64,000 bases of DNA from Choristoneura fumiferana (GCF_025370935.1 NC_133490.1:2826061-2890060); one strand, 5' to 3'; counted from the stretch's first letter, positions 1-10,709 are shown. Notes: generated by a model not told the origin, from the sequence alone. A program made the numbers and translations.

Positions 1-545
1 GTAGTTCCCACGCGGGCCCAGTGCGGATTGGGGACTTCACACACACCATTTAATTACTTTGCCGGTTTGTGCAGGTTTCTTCACAATTTTGTCTTTCACC
101 CTAAAGCTTGTGGTAAATATTTCTATTTCAATTTAATGTAATTTACCTAATTTAAGTGTAATTCATAGGTGCTTGACATTTTAATTGATTAATCTTAATA
201 GTAATAATAACATTTTATAATCTTATGACATGATATGAATATTAGTGATCTGAAATAAATGATTTTATATATTTTTATATTAATTATCAAATGTAATTTC
301 GCACATGAATTTAGAATAACTTAAGTTGCGAGCCGGGCACACGATCCTCTGCTTGAGGCAAACCACGGCTCCATAGCTAATTGGTGATCCCTGGTTTAAG
401 CCATAGTTCCCATGCATGCAGTGTGGATTACAAACTTCACACACATCACTGAATTTCTTTGCAAGTGTGTGCAGGTTTTCTTGTCATGTTTACCTTTACT
501 GTAAAGATTTGTGGTAGGTAATTGTATTTAAATACATTATTTAAG
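1..545 (-). repeat. Fragments of a lepidopteran tRNA-derived SINE
   Basis: Two degraded pieces (about 1-125 with 290-390, and 395-530) match the full copy at 24206-24507: the block around cccacgcgggcccagtgcgg, a stretch ending in gtttgtgcaggtttc, then ctcgtggtaaat-like sequence. The piece at 300-350 resembles the tRNA-like head (gcgagccgggc...cctctgcttgagg). An AT-rich stretch separates the pieces, suggesting a later insertion or independent decay. Confidence 0.6.
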
Positions 546-1831
546 TTAATTCCAGTGAGTCAGGTAATAATGTTGGTAAGCATGACAATTAAATAAATTA
601 CATCATAAACATAATACCTACTGGGATTCCCCATTCATGTATAAGTGCTTGCGTTTGTATTAGTGGACAATTATACAAAAAGATACCAGGAAATGCAGTT
701 CTGTTGCTTTGACATACCTGGCATGTGTTAACCCCTTATTCATAAACAACAATCAAACCTATTTTAGTTAAAATGTCGCTAAAATTTGTTTGTCCTTATC
801 TGTCACTTCGACATTTGTATTTGTTAGAAAGGGACAAAGCATTTGTTAGCTAACATAGGCTTGTTAAGTTTTATGAATAAGAGAGTTAGATTGAGAAAAA
901 ACCGGCCGAGTGCAAGTTGGACTTGCATCCGATTGTTCCATTAAAATTTGAAAACCAGCTAAACAATATGGTATTTGACAACTTCTGAATTTGCCATACC
1001 TTAATATTATTATGAAAATATAGATATACACAGTGTTTAGCGAGGAGAAAACTTAAATCGGTTGAAAATTGGATTTAAAGTGATTTTTTGAAAAATCTAT
1101 ATACCTGTATCTTTCTCAAACGCTTTTCTCTATGCAGCAAGTATGGCGGTACTGGCGTATGTATCTCTGTCTAATCTTGAATTTCAAACCCTCATAACTT
1201 TGTTATTTGTAAAGGTAGCTTAAAAATTGTTTCTTTATTCGATAACAGGCATTGTGTAGTTTTTAATTATAAAACATATACAAAATAGTCAAATACCGTA
1301 TTTGAAGAAAATCAAAGTATTTTTTTGCACATTGGTGATTTTCAGATCCGTTTTAGGGTTTTGTAATCAAAAATATCAAAATGACATAAATAGGACTCTT
1401 ATAGTTTTCTCCAGTCCATGCATCCATAAGTAGCAGACATTTTACTCAAAACAACAAGACATATTAATGAAATGAAATTTGGAGGGAGTATAGGTGTCTT
1501 GTGACAGCTGCTACTTGGGTATTAAATAAAATAACAAAAACACAAATCATTTCAAACCTTGCTTGGAAACCAACTTCTTTGCTTAAATATAAGATGCTCA
1601 CAAAGTGTTAATTTCATTTTTTTGTAGCATAGTATTCTAACCTCATGTATTATTTTTATAGCTAAGGTGTACAGATTTTACAGGTTGGGAATGTGTTGAA
1701 GTCTCTATAATAATATAAATAATCTTAAAGTAATTCCACATCTCTAATAAATTTTTATATTTTGACGGTGAAAGCATTCTACACTTCTACTGAACATATA
1801 TATACTCCGTTTAATTTAAGGTTTGAAATTT
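546..1831. other. Non-coding, AT-rich; no gene seen
   Basis: No ORF with coding character. The block starting near 897 (aaccggccgagtgcaagt) resembles the head of a common lepidopteran repeat also seen at 18525 and 35908, but the internal sequence is too decayed to delimit. Confidence 0.4.
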
Positions 1832-3255
1832 CTCAGTATTTCGAATACAAATGGAATAAAAATACCTACATGTACATTTATTACCGGTATTTATTACGTT
1901 TTTACTATAGAAAATAACACAATATCAAATAGTTTCATTTAAAAACATGTGCAAATTTTATCATTAAGTTTTGAATGGTAAAATAAACCCCAGACATCCC
2001 TGTATTTCTTCTTATGAAGTTAATTTTTTTCTTGAATTTTCTACTGTAACATGTTACAGTAGAATATGTAGTTTCTTTGTAATTATTTACTTTAATTTTT
2101 ACAAAATGTATATAATGCAAAATGTTTATTCTGGAAGGTGACCACAAAAGGCTCCTTTGCACGTCACTTTTTTTTAAACTACCAGTGTAATCGAAAAGAC
2201 CATCATTGCTAAGAATGCACCACAAGAAATTTGACCACATTATAGCTATAAGAGAATGCAGCCTGGAGTATTTTTAACATTAAACCTCTACATATTTCTC
2301 ATAAAAAGGGCATCAAGAGATAAGAAAGATAGATAAGGAAGTATTTGATAAACATTATTTTTTTTCTTCAGGAGGTATGGAAACTTAAATATAGTTTGAT
2401 TACTAACTATCTCACAGTTATTTGCACTCTTTTCACACATATATCTGCCCCGATGTAGGTATCCTAAAGCTTTTATGTCTAATTTAGTGACTAATCACTA
2501 CAACTATAGGCAAACAGGTCATCACTCTGATTTTATGGTGATTTTAACCAATTGTGACCACCAATTATTGGGTAAAATTGGATAAGTACCGTATATTAAA
2601 AGGGGATCAAAATTATTATCAAAAATTGGAAAATCATAAATAGTTAGTTACTCGCCACTGCGGTGTGCGGGGCATCCCAAGGGTTAAAACAAAATAGCCA
2701 TAATCTGAACAGTCACCACATTTCATGATACTAAGTGAATAGCTGTGTAATGCAGCAGAGATATTATTCAAACATTATGATAGCACAACAATCAATTATA
2801 GCTTTTGTTAACAGAAATTATACTAAAAAATATTTTAATACAGCAAAGACACTTTATAAATGTTTGTGAATTAGAAAGGAGTTTTAAATATAATATTCAA
2901 AGCAAATTAATTCATCGTAAATCAAAAGCTGAAAGTAGAAAGTCGTCGTACAAAGCAAGGTCAGACTATTGATGCAATATCACGAATTCTATAGTAAATG
3001 CTTACTGTGAACAGGTAAACTCCACCTAACCTTGTAATGCACGTAAAATCGTAAAGAAAAAAACATTCTAAATACGGTAAAATGTTTATAAACAGTAATG
3101 ACCTCTGTTCATGATGTTACTTAACTAACTGATAGGTTACAAGTTTTCCCACCAAAATAATTAACAAAAACATGCACATAAATCGAGGTGGATGCACTGT
3201 TAGTCATTTTAGAGCAGATTGAGAGTGCACTTGGCAAGTCTAGGGCATAGATTAC

Positions 3256-3466
3256 CTTTAGGTTCAAATGGTGAGCCTTGCTTCAAAGTGGTTGACATAG
3301 TTGGATCGTATCCCAGTTTCGAAAGTTTTCGGTAGTCGTGCGTCACACGACGACGTTTAGCGGCTTCGCCGGCGTCCGCCTCGCTGTTAGCACCACAGTA
3401 ATCGTCGGCAAAATCGCAATTTTCACTAACTTTTACATGGGAATCCAGCGGGCCATTGGACGCCAT
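3256..3466 (-). pseudogene. RSBN1: Orphan duplicate of RSBN1 coding exon 1
   Basis: Same 211 nt as the in-place exon at 25935-26145, with no base difference that I can see. It has a start codon in good context (acaATGGCG), 70 codons plus one base, then a GTAATC donor. No following RSBN1 exon lies leftward of it in the window, so a transcript from here could not make the protein without trans-splicing or missing sequence. Reading past the donor gives only 15 more residues. The intact copied upstream DNA may still act as a promoter. It may be an assembly duplicate rather than a real pseudogene. Confidence 0.75.
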
Positions 3467-4439
3467 TGTTTAGGAACAAACGCTGATATCAACAAAACAT
3501 ACACCAGTTTCGTCACTTAAATAACCATGCTACTAACAAATGACACATTGGCGACGTGGATAGAGTTAATAATCACACAGAACGGCGAGAAACACATTGA
3601 TTTCGTGTAAAAAACAACTTGCGACGCCATTTACTGCTAACTCACACTTTTTTTGTGGAGTTTTTCAACACGTACAAAATGTCGTATACCGTCCAAGGCA
3701 CTGGCACCACACTATACAGCCTTGAAGTAATTTTTTTTTTGATATTTAGTTATTAACAAAAACATAAACCTTTATAAAGTACAATCATCATTTTATAATT
3801 TATTTTTATATTATTTGTCCATAATTTATTAAAAATAAGGACTATAAGTTAACGCTTAACGGTACATTGCGCCATCTGTTGAAATTTTACAATACCAACA
3901 CACGGAATGTCATGCCACAACAATACAATTTCCAAGCTTGGTATTTCGTTATAATACCAATAGGTGGCGCTAACAGTCTAAGCTAGCTCGAGTTGCTATT
4001 TATAAAGTTTCTGGTTTGATGATTGTTATCCATGTATTTAGTTATTAAAATACCGTAATTGATTATTACATTGCAGGCAGTGAACAACAGATATGATCGC
4101 AGTTAGTAACTTTACGTTTCTACTTATTTAGACATTTAGTAAATGCGAAGACCTAGTATTATTACAGTATTACAAAACAGTGTCAAAATTTTCAAAAAAA
4201 AAACTCACTCATGCTCGTAAAATTAGTGTTTATGCTGGATCTACTTAGGCGACATAAAATGACTTTTTATGCTCTATGCATAATTGCATAAAGTAAAATC
4301 TTCGTCTCAGACTAAGGTAATCAATCAGGTGTAAACAGCCGCAAACAAAGTTTGTACTTATTTTTTTAATAATTTTTAATTTATATAAAACTAAAAATTA
4401 ACCAAATCAATCATTAAAATTAAAAAATATATAATTATA

Positions 4440-4760
4440 TAATAAAAGGTACATATAGTAAGTGAACAATTGTTTCCACTGTTGACACATCGAAGTGAAA
4501 GTAGTGTAGAACTCGAGCATTATCCCCCTCGACGTGTCTATCCGCCCCCGCCGTACCGGCTCGTATTCTCGTGTAAAATGGCTCGTTTTATGCTCCTGTT
4601 GTATTAATCTACTATTTATCCCTTCCGTTTTTAGCCTACCGTGAAGTCGCCAAGCGGTCACAGCGGAAGACCAGCGTTGGCCTACACCACAGTATAACCA
4701 TTTGTCTGAGCGGCCAACACTACGCTGGGCTGGGACCGCTTCGCGATTTCACAAAAACTT
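4440..4760. repeat. Interspersed repeat inside the duplication (family also at 9200-9400)
   Basis: The block containing caattgtttccactgttg, then ctcgagcattatccccctcg and gctcgttttatgctcctgttg is repeated at 27125-27420 as part of the large duplication. It also occurs independently, inverted and diverged, at about 9205-9400, and in a short piece at 13610-13680. This shows it is a dispersed element; its ends were not determined. Confidence 0.6.
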
Positions 4761-5304
4761 ATTTTATTTTTTTTATTTATTTAAATTGTATTACTAATGT
4801 ATTTTTGTGAAACGACCACCGAATTTGGCGAAACTTAGAAAAAACACGTCGGAATTATTTTATCCGTTTAGGAGCTACGATGTCATACACGGATGGTGTT
4901 ACACGGTGTCAACACAGATAAAAACCAGTCTCGGAATGATAAACGCTGGAAAATCCATACTTAAGCTAATAAAAATAATATGTTTGTTAGGAACACTCAA
5001 ACTTGTCGGACGTGCTAAAATAGTGAAATAAAAATTGCAATTCATATGCGAATCTGCGTATTGATAAATAAATACATTGTATATGTACATATTTACACGT
5101 AGGTTGTATTTTATCGATTGCTGTGTTCATTAGTAATACTAATGTGTATACAGTAAATAAATTTGGCCGCGCAGTCCTCCATCCACTGCGAGGAAAATGG
5201 AAGGATATTTTTATTCGACATAAGGCAGTTGTCTCACCGCCGGCGAGGAAACGATTGTGGCTATCGACTATTTTCTCGCTCAAGAAACGAACAAAAGCTA
5301 TACT

Positions 5305-5440
5305 AAGATCCTGTGTAAGTAAAAGAGACTATATATTTAAAGTTGATCGCTGGCGGTCCACTGCCGCAGAACTCGTACTTATTTTTGTCGCAGCGACAAG
5401 AGCTATAAAATCGCTGAGCTATAAAACTAGCCAGCGATAC
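5305..5440. repeat. Dispersed repeat, family shared with 28005-28140 and 58830-58965
   Basis: Starts near aagatcctgtgtaagtaaaa and runs through gttgatcgct to gtcgcagcgacaagagctata. The partner at 28005-28140 is part of the same large duplication; the one at 58830-58965 is an independent inverted copy. The following stretch (5440-5590) is rich in cgctcg-type words. Confidence 0.6.
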
Positions 5441-6063
5441 TCGGTCAGCGCTATTAGCTTGGCGGCCGCCCGGCTTGAGCGAGTGGAGCGAGTAATCGCC
5501 CGTCGTGCTCGAACATCGCTTTTCACTGCTCGCCCACTCGTTTCTAGTTACTCGCTCTGCTCGCTCCTCGTCTCGTCGGCGGTGGGACAAGTGCTTACTA
5601 CCTTTGTTTACCTACTAAGTTAGTACGATCAAGGACTCTTCGACAAGGACTTTGTTATTTTTTAAATATGGATCTGTCCGTAAAGAAACCGCCATGACAA
5701 CGTCAGTTCTCTTTATGTTTTGTCTCCATGACAGATCATGACCAAAGAGTAAATAACTATAGAAATCATGACATATTTATGAGTAACAAAATAAATTATA
5801 TTTACATCGACAGTAGCGATAAGGTAACGAATAGAGCTATATTTCAAGAAATATTGAAATATTGATATTACGGCATCCTACGGACAAAAAAATAAACCAT
5901 AAACATAGCTATGGTATGTGCTAGTGGGTGTAGGTACTGCCTTTTCGGAAAAATATGTTTAGCCAAATTCACTTAGCAACCAATCTTCCGCCGAAGTTTC
6001 ATTTGGCAAACCAATCGTTGGCATAACTTTACTTTCGCATTTTTCTTATTTCGCAACATTTTT

Positions 6064-6431
6064 TCATCATCATCATCATCATGTCAGCCGAAAGACGTCC
6101 ACTGCTGGACATAGGCCTCCCCCAGGCTTTCCACTCAGCCGGTCTTGTGCTTTCCGCATCCACCGCGATCCGCGATCTTAACCAAGTTGTCGCTCCATCT
6201 TGTTGGGGCCTACCGACAGCTCGTCTCCCGGTCCGCGGACGCCTTCGAGAACTTCTGGCCCCATCGGCCATCCGTCCTGCGAGCAATGTGCCCCGCCCAC
6301 TGCCACTTTAGTTTTCGCATTCTTCGGGCTATGTCGGTAACCTTAGTTCTACTGCGGATATCATCATTTCTAATTCTATCCCGCAGAGAACCCCGAGCAT
6401 AGCCCTCTCCATAGCCCTCTGAGTGACTTTG
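6064..6431 (-). mobile_element. 5'-truncated non-LTR retrotransposon (LINE 3' end)
   Basis: On the minus strand it reads as the C-terminal part of a LINE reverse-transcriptase ORF (words such as KWQWAGHIARRTDGRW, broken by stops or frameshifts) and ends in an (ATG)n run followed by a short A run. It is flanked by the 8-bp duplication ACATTTTT (6056-6063 and 6432-6439). The other copy of the duplicated segment has an empty site (gcaacatttttatactt near 28760), so this insertion is younger than the duplication, or polymorphic between haplotypes. Confidence 0.85.
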
Positions 6432-6798
6432 ACATTTTTATACTTATTGCAAAATTTTACTTCATCACACTTTTATGTGGCAAATAATGATGTAGCAAAT
6501 GATTGGCTTAGGCAAAGAGTGGGCCAAATTTTGTGCCGCTGAGTATATATTATCAGTGACGCTTAGCAGTTAGTTATTAATAAGATATACCTATGCAAAT
6601 TAAACAAAACTCATACTTTTTTTAAAGAATGCGTTCACCCTGCCAGCAAATGAATAGGCGTCGTAATCCACGTACTCAGTCGTAATCGTCTCTCAGCAGA
6701 CCATTGCGTACTTATAATATCCTAATAGCTGCAAGACTACACTCAATCGTATATTACGTAACCGTCGATTCATAAACTTATAGTAGAAGATACAGTAA

Positions 6799-7410
6799 NN
6801 NNNNNNNNNNNNNNNNNNNNNNNNNNNNNNNNNNNNNNNNNNNNNNNNNNNNNNNNNNNNNNNNNNNNNNNNNNNNNNNNNNNNNNNNNNNNNNNNNNNN
6901 NNNNNNNNNNNNNNNNNNNNNNNNNNNNNNNNNNNNNNNNNNNNNNNNNNNNNNNNNNNNNNNNNNNNNNNNNNNNNNNNNNNNNNNNNNNNNNNNNNNN
7001 NNNNNNNNNNNNNNNNNNNNNNNNNNNNNNNNNNNNNNNNNNNNNNNNNNNNNNNNNNNNNNNNNNNNNNNNNNNNNNNNNNNNNNNNNNNNNNNNNNNN
7101 NNNNNNNNNNNNNNNNNNNNNNNNNNNNNNNNNNNNNNNNNNNNNNNNNNNNNNNNNNNNNNNNNNNNNNNNNNNNNNNNNNNNNNNNNNNNNNNNNNNN
7201 NNNNNNNNNNNNNNNNNNNNNNNNNNNNNNNNNNNNNNNNNNNNNNNNNNNNNNNNNNNNNNNNNNNNNNNNNNNNNNNNNNNNNNNNNNNNNNNNNNNN
7301 NNNNNNNNNNNNNNNNNNNNNNNNNNNNNNNNNNNNNNNNNNNNNNNNNNNNNNNNNNNNNNNNNNNNNNNNNNNNNNNNNNNNNNNNNNNNNNNNNNNN
7401 NNNNNNNNNN
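6799..7410. other. Assembly gap (612 N)
   Basis: A run of 612 N. The left edge is the end of duplication copy 1; the right edge is unrelated to what follows copy 2 at 29242. The join is therefore unsupported by readable sequence. Confidence 1.
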
Positions 7411-7501
7411 AATTACCTCGATAACTATCAAATGCAATGCTTGGATCCAGTTTGGCAAGCGCTGGCGTAGAGGAGTGACGGTTACTCGTATTTTGTTGCA
7501 G

Positions 7502-7580
7502 GCACTTCGACCGACACGAGCTGTGGGTGCCCAATGACTTCGCCGTGCACACATTCAAGATTATAATGTTCTCTATACAA
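7502..7580 (+). CDS. EFR3: EFR3 exon A
   Basis: The acceptor is ttttgttgcag and the donor is CAA|GTAAGT. It encodes 26 residues after one leading base of a split codon: HFDRHELWVPNDFAVHTFK, then IIMFSIQ. This ends exactly where the next exon resumes the family sequence. Confidence 0.88.
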
Positions 7581-9128
7581 GTAAGTCAAAGTTACTCCCG
7601 TTTTACAAGCTTTTATTTAACTTGCCGTGTTTGTTGTTTTACAGTCGAGTTCATAAGCTTGGGAGGTTTTTTTAAATAAAAAATACGAGATCTGAACTCG
7701 ACTCTATTGTTAACGGTCGCGTAGAGGCGTGTTCAGAATATTTTTTTTAAATTTTTGCTCACAAGTCCGTTTTTGTACTTAGCACTTTTTTTTGTACAAT
7801 AAAGACTATGTTTAGTAACAAACATGTTTATGAATTCGACTGTATGTCAAATCTTGCAAGTTAATAATGACTCCCTTTCGGTGGTCGGATTGAAAATAAA
7901 AATATGAAATATGGTTGTATACATAATGTAAGTTTGGCAATGCAAGTACAACTAAAGTCAACAAAAAGTACAGTAAGAAAAAAAACTTTTATCAAAAATT
8001 GAAATTACAACAGAATTAATTTATTTAATCAGGCGTTCCTTTACGGAGGTCCATAATCATAAACAATTAAGTCGCTCACCCGCGACTTTATCATAGCAAC
8101 GTCTATGTAACACATGTGTTCATGCAGCTTACACGAACCCATCTATCACAACCACCACCATACTACACTGACGCGTTTCGAACTCGACCAAAATTCATTC
8201 TCAGAGCAACTCAACCGTTCACTATTGCTGCCACATGTAACATGTTTAAGATATTCATCGTGAATAAAAATTTCGACAATCACGGCGTTTTGACATTCCG
8301 CAGGCGCAGTACTCGTACAGTGTGGTAGAAACCCTGATGCAGCATTTGGATGCGGCCGGGGGCGCCGGCAACGACGCGCGGCTGAGGACACGCGTGCGGG
8401 CCGCGCGGGCTGCCGTGCTCAGCAACATAGTGGCCATCGCCGCCGGGGACAGCGTCGGTGAGTGATGGAGCGAAGCGCCCCCGCTGGCACGACGCGCGGC
8501 TGAGGACACGCGTGCGGGCCGCGCGGGCTGCCGTGCTCAGCAACATAGTGGCCATCGCCGCCGGGGACAGCGTCGGTGAGTGATGGAGCGAAGCGCCCCC
8601 GCTGGCACGACGCGCGGCTGAGGACACGCGTGCGGGCCGCGCGGGCTGCCGTGCTCAGCAACATAGTGGCCATCGCCGCCGGGGACAGCGTCGGTGAGTG
8701 ATGGAGCGAAGCGCCCCCGCTGGCACGACGCAATTTGCCCAATGGGCCGGACACGGGACGGCACACTTCAAACCAGGATCTGTCCCGGCGTACAACCCCT
8801 GGCAACTTTAAAGTCGTGTCCATAGGGTGGCGACGGACTATGTCTCTCCGTCCGTATAGTCGGAATGTATCGTGTAAAAACCTGATTTCAAATAAAAAAA
8901 CCGCATTCAAATCGGTCCACCCGTTTAAGAGCTACGGTGCCACAGACTGACACACATACCGGTCAAACTTAAAACACCCCTTTTTTTGCGTCGGGTTTAA
9001 TAAAAGAAGTCAAATGGTTTGCATCGACTGTAGTATAAATAGTTCATTTTGTTCCAGGACCCTCGGTGTTGGAGATAATCAACAACCTCCTGACCAATCT
9101 AAGGGCATCGGTAGCCAGAGATTCCGAA
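7502..9128 (+). CDS. EFR3: EFR3 / rolling blackout homologue, partial gene (three exons)
   Basis: Exons 7502-7580, 8304-8457 and 9058-9128 join in frame (phases 0 and 1) into 101 residues matching a continuous stretch of the EFR3 family. Recognisable blocks are WVPNDFAVHTFKIIMFSIQ, then AQYSYSVVETLMQHLD, then PSVLEIINNLLTNLRASV. From family knowledge, EFR3 is a palmitoylated armadillo-like scaffold at the plasma membrane that recruits phosphatidylinositol 4-kinase III alpha; the Drosophila gene is rolling blackout (stmA). The family is usually over 800 residues, so only a middle part of the N-terminal half is here. Upstream exons must lie in the 612-N gap or before the window; downstream exons are not found before the 100-N gap at 10610. 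It converges with RSBN1. Assignment is by recognition of conserved motifs. Confidence 0.88.
7642..7842. mobile_element. TA-flanked MITE (CAGTCGA family) in EFR3 intron
   Basis: 201 bp with terminal inverted repeats CAGTCGAGTTCATAA / CAGTCGAATTCATAA, bounded by TA on both sides (7640-7641, 7843-7844), as expected for Tc1/mariner-mobilised elements. It has no coding capacity. Similar termini occur at 48641 and 49954. Confidence 0.8.
8304..8457 (+). CDS. EFR3: EFR3 exon B
   Basis: The acceptor is acattccgcag and the donor GTCG|GTGAGT. It encodes 51 residues plus one base (AQYSYSVVETLMQHLD ... NIVAIAAGDSV). The Ala/Arg-rich middle is strongly GC-biased. The last 87 nt and the donor are the first unit of a 118-bp tandem repeat. 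Reading through this donor gives V-G-E-stop, so only the first donor keeps the frame open. Confidence 0.88.
8371..8731 (+). repeat. 118-bp tandem repeat, three units, spanning an exon end and its splice donor
   Basis: Units 8371-8488, 8489-8606 and 8607-8724, with a 7-base remnant to 8731; the period is exactly 118. Each unit holds 87 nt of EFR3 exon B, the GTGAGT donor (8458, 8576, 8694) and 25 nt of intron (tgatggagcgaagcgccccc...). Copies look identical, implying recent expansion or an assembly effect. Confidence 0.95.
8740..9000. repeat. Dispersed lepidopteran repeat fragment
   Basis: Contains aaccgcattcaaatcggtcc, then acccgtttaagagctacggtgccacag, the inverse of the block at 31203-31250. 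It ends near a cgtcgggttt motif. This combination of a conserved box followed by acacac-rich sequence is typical of a common lepidopteran retroposon tail. Ends are not defined. Confidence 0.55.
9058..9128 (+). CDS. EFR3: EFR3 exon C
   Basis: The acceptor is ttttgttccag and the donor GAA|GTAAGT. The first two bases complete the Gly codon split from exon B, then PSVLEIINNLLTNLRASV-ARDSE. This is the last EFR3 exon visible; the following family sequence is not found in 9129-10609. Confidence 0.86.
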
Positions 9129-9204
9129 GTAAGTACAAATAGTACCACCTTCCTGCCTTTGCCTTTCCGGCAATGTAATAGCAGCGTGTCATTCAAATAG
9201 TAGA

Positions 9205-9400
9205 TTGTACAACAGGAGCATAAAACGAGCTATTTTACCCGAGGCGTTCATATAGCCACCTGAGCCGGTACGGCGAGGGTGGGATACGTCGAGGGGAAAA
9301 TAGGTTTAATGCTCGAGGTTTACGTTCTGCTTTCCACTTCGATTGAGAGGAAATGAAATAGCAACAGTGGAAACAAATTGTTCACTTACGAGGTACTTTT
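9205..9400. repeat. Inverted copy of the repeat at 4440-4760 / 27125-27420
   Basis: Reads caggagcataaaacgagct ... gagccggtacggcgagggtg ... caacagtggaaacaaattgt, the reverse complement of the other copies with moderate divergence. Confidence 0.6.
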
Positions 9401-9506
9401 TATTTTCATGCATTGCTATAAAAATAAAAATAAATCGTTTTAAATAAAATAAAAATTATTAAAAAAATATATAGAAACTTTTTTGTTTCTGGCTGTTGAT
9501 ACATGT

Positions 9507-9612
9507 AGGGTTACTACGAAACTCGAAAGTTCGTGTCGTGCGGTCCCTCTGACACTTATACTATTATACGAGAGCGATACGAACTTCGATTTCCTAGTTT
9601 CGTAGTAGCCCT
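9507..9612. mobile_element. Palindromic MITE (ctacgaaa...tcgaagttcgt family)
   Basis: Inverted arms agggttactacgaaactcga and (reverse complement) agggctactacgaaactag, with conserved inner words gaagttcgt and gtccctctgacac. Related copies are at 29925-30054, 30060-30190 and 40972-41061. Confidence 0.7.
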
Positions 9613-10091
9613 GCTGATTACCTTGGTCTTAGACGAAGATTTTACTTTATGCACTAGAGCATAAAAAGTTATTTTGTCTCTTAGATCCAGCATAAATACC
9701 AACTTTACGAGCATGAGAAGTGAAAAATATATTCTTTGTAACGAAAAGTATGACACTAGCACGTTTCCTAACCGCCCGTCGCCGTCGCGTGTCATGTACG
9801 CGTTTGACAATTCGTTTCTGACACGTTCCTATTACCATAGTAAAAGAAGAGAAGTATGCACACTCCGACCCTTTAGGATACTTAACTGCCTACTGGAGTA
9901 GCTGGAGCGCGGACGCTTAGGGTTGCCGATGTCTATTTTAGATGAATTACCTACCGGCAAATAATTTTAGTACGAAAGTTAACTTAAAGTTGTCTTGTCT
10001 GTGTTTAGGCAAACAAAATTCTATTCCGCTATATTATTATTATAAGATTGTGTTTTTTGGAATCTTTTTGTATTTTTTATTTTTAGACCAA
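9613..10091. other. Intergenic or intronic, no gene seen
   Basis: AT-rich; short chance ORFs only. If EFR3 continues to the right this is intron; no exon of the family was recognised. Confidence 0.4.
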
Positions 10092-10206
10092 CAGTGGTGT
10101 AGCGGTATAGCACGCAGTACGGAATACCGAGGAGCTGGGTTCGATTCCCAGTGTTGGTCTTATTTTTCTAGTTTTTCCGTGCATATTTCAGTTTGTATTT
10201 TCAATT
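10092..10206 (+). mobile_element. tRNA-derived SINE (tggtgtagcgg family), copy 1
   Basis: A pol III A-box-like TGGTGTAGCGG near the 5' end and a perfect B box GGTTCGATTCC (10139-10149), followed by tcttatttttct and the tail tttcagtttgtattttcaat. Other copies are at 44815-44938 (minus) and 58163-58277 (plus). It is not a functional tRNA: the head does not fold into a full cloverleaf with an acceptor stem that I can see. Confidence 0.75.
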
Positions 10207-10609
10207 ATTATTATACTAAATTTAAAAATATAAATTCGCCGGATTGGTGATGGCGACTGTGTACATACTACTCATGTTTACCTACACATAATACTATAAC
10301 TATATTGTTTACTAGCTTTTACCCGCGGCTTCGCTCGCATGAACCATAAACATTTCAAAAAAGCAAGCAAGCGTGCAAGCAAGCAAAACTAACATAACAT
10401 ATTTCAATAAAGTCAACCCTGTTGTAATGAAATGGCACATACTATTTTATTACAGTCAATTCTAATAGTATGTTGTGCCAGTCAATATGAAATGGCATAG
10501 GCCATTTTAACCTACTGCGGCCCACCATACAACAAACTATGACATCGAAATTTAAAACTTAATGTCTCATAGATAAAGTTGATTTTTTTTTTGTAAATTT
10601 GAATGATAC
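10207..10609. other. Non-coding up to the 100-N gap
   Basis: Contains acccgcggcttcgctcgcatg (10321-10341), a common 3' end of lepidopteran retroposons, and a short aagcaagc run (10362-10386). No exon of EFR3 or RSBN1 was recognised. Confidence 0.5.
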
Positions 10610-10709
10610 NNNNNNNNNNNNNNNNNNNNNNNNNNNNNNNNNNNNNNNNNNNNNNNNNNNNNNNNNNNNNNNNNNNNNNNNNNNNNNNNNNNNNNNNNNN
10701 NNNNNNNNN
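10610..10709. other. Assembly gap (exactly 100 N, probably unknown length)
   Basis: A 100-N run is a conventional placeholder for a scaffold join of unknown size. The missing 3' exons of both EFR3 (plus) and RSBN1 (minus) would be expected on either side of this point. Confidence 1.

Larger units (their letters stand above)
1832..6798. repeat. Segmental (or haplotypic) duplication, copy 1
   Basis: Near-identical in the same orientation to 24504-29241, starting at the shared word ctcagtatttc and running to the edge of the 612-N gap. Differences are scattered substitutions, small indels, a LINE insertion only in this copy (6064-6431) and a short retroposon only in the other (28821-28928). It contains an exact copy of RSBN1 coding exon 1 (3256-3466). 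It lies beyond the 3' side of the RSBN1 gene, so this copy of the exon is not joined to downstream exons. It is either a recent duplication or an unpurged alternative haplotype. Confidence 0.92.

Noticed and set aside
5123..5623. 166-codon plus ORF in duplication copy 1
   Set aside because: Not kept open in the paired copy at 27813 onward, which breaks early, and it runs through the cgctcg-rich repeat; no family resemblance.
6770..7558. Long minus-strand ORFs of about 260 codons
   Set aside because: They consist almost wholly of N; only the edges are real sequence. The right edge is antisense to EFR3 exon A.
8371..8731. CRISPR-like array
   Set aside because: Only three contiguous identical units with no spacers, in a eukaryotic gene.
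8255..8910. Several overlapping minus-strand ORFs, up to 163 codons, with repeated blocks
   Set aside because: Antisense shadows of the GC-rich EFR3 exon B and its 118-bp tandem repeat. The plus strand has the family match and splice sites.
10138..10150. Possible true tRNA gene
   Set aside because: Good A- and B-box-like motifs but no complete acceptor stem, and the unit recurs with the same non-tRNA tail, so it is a SINE.
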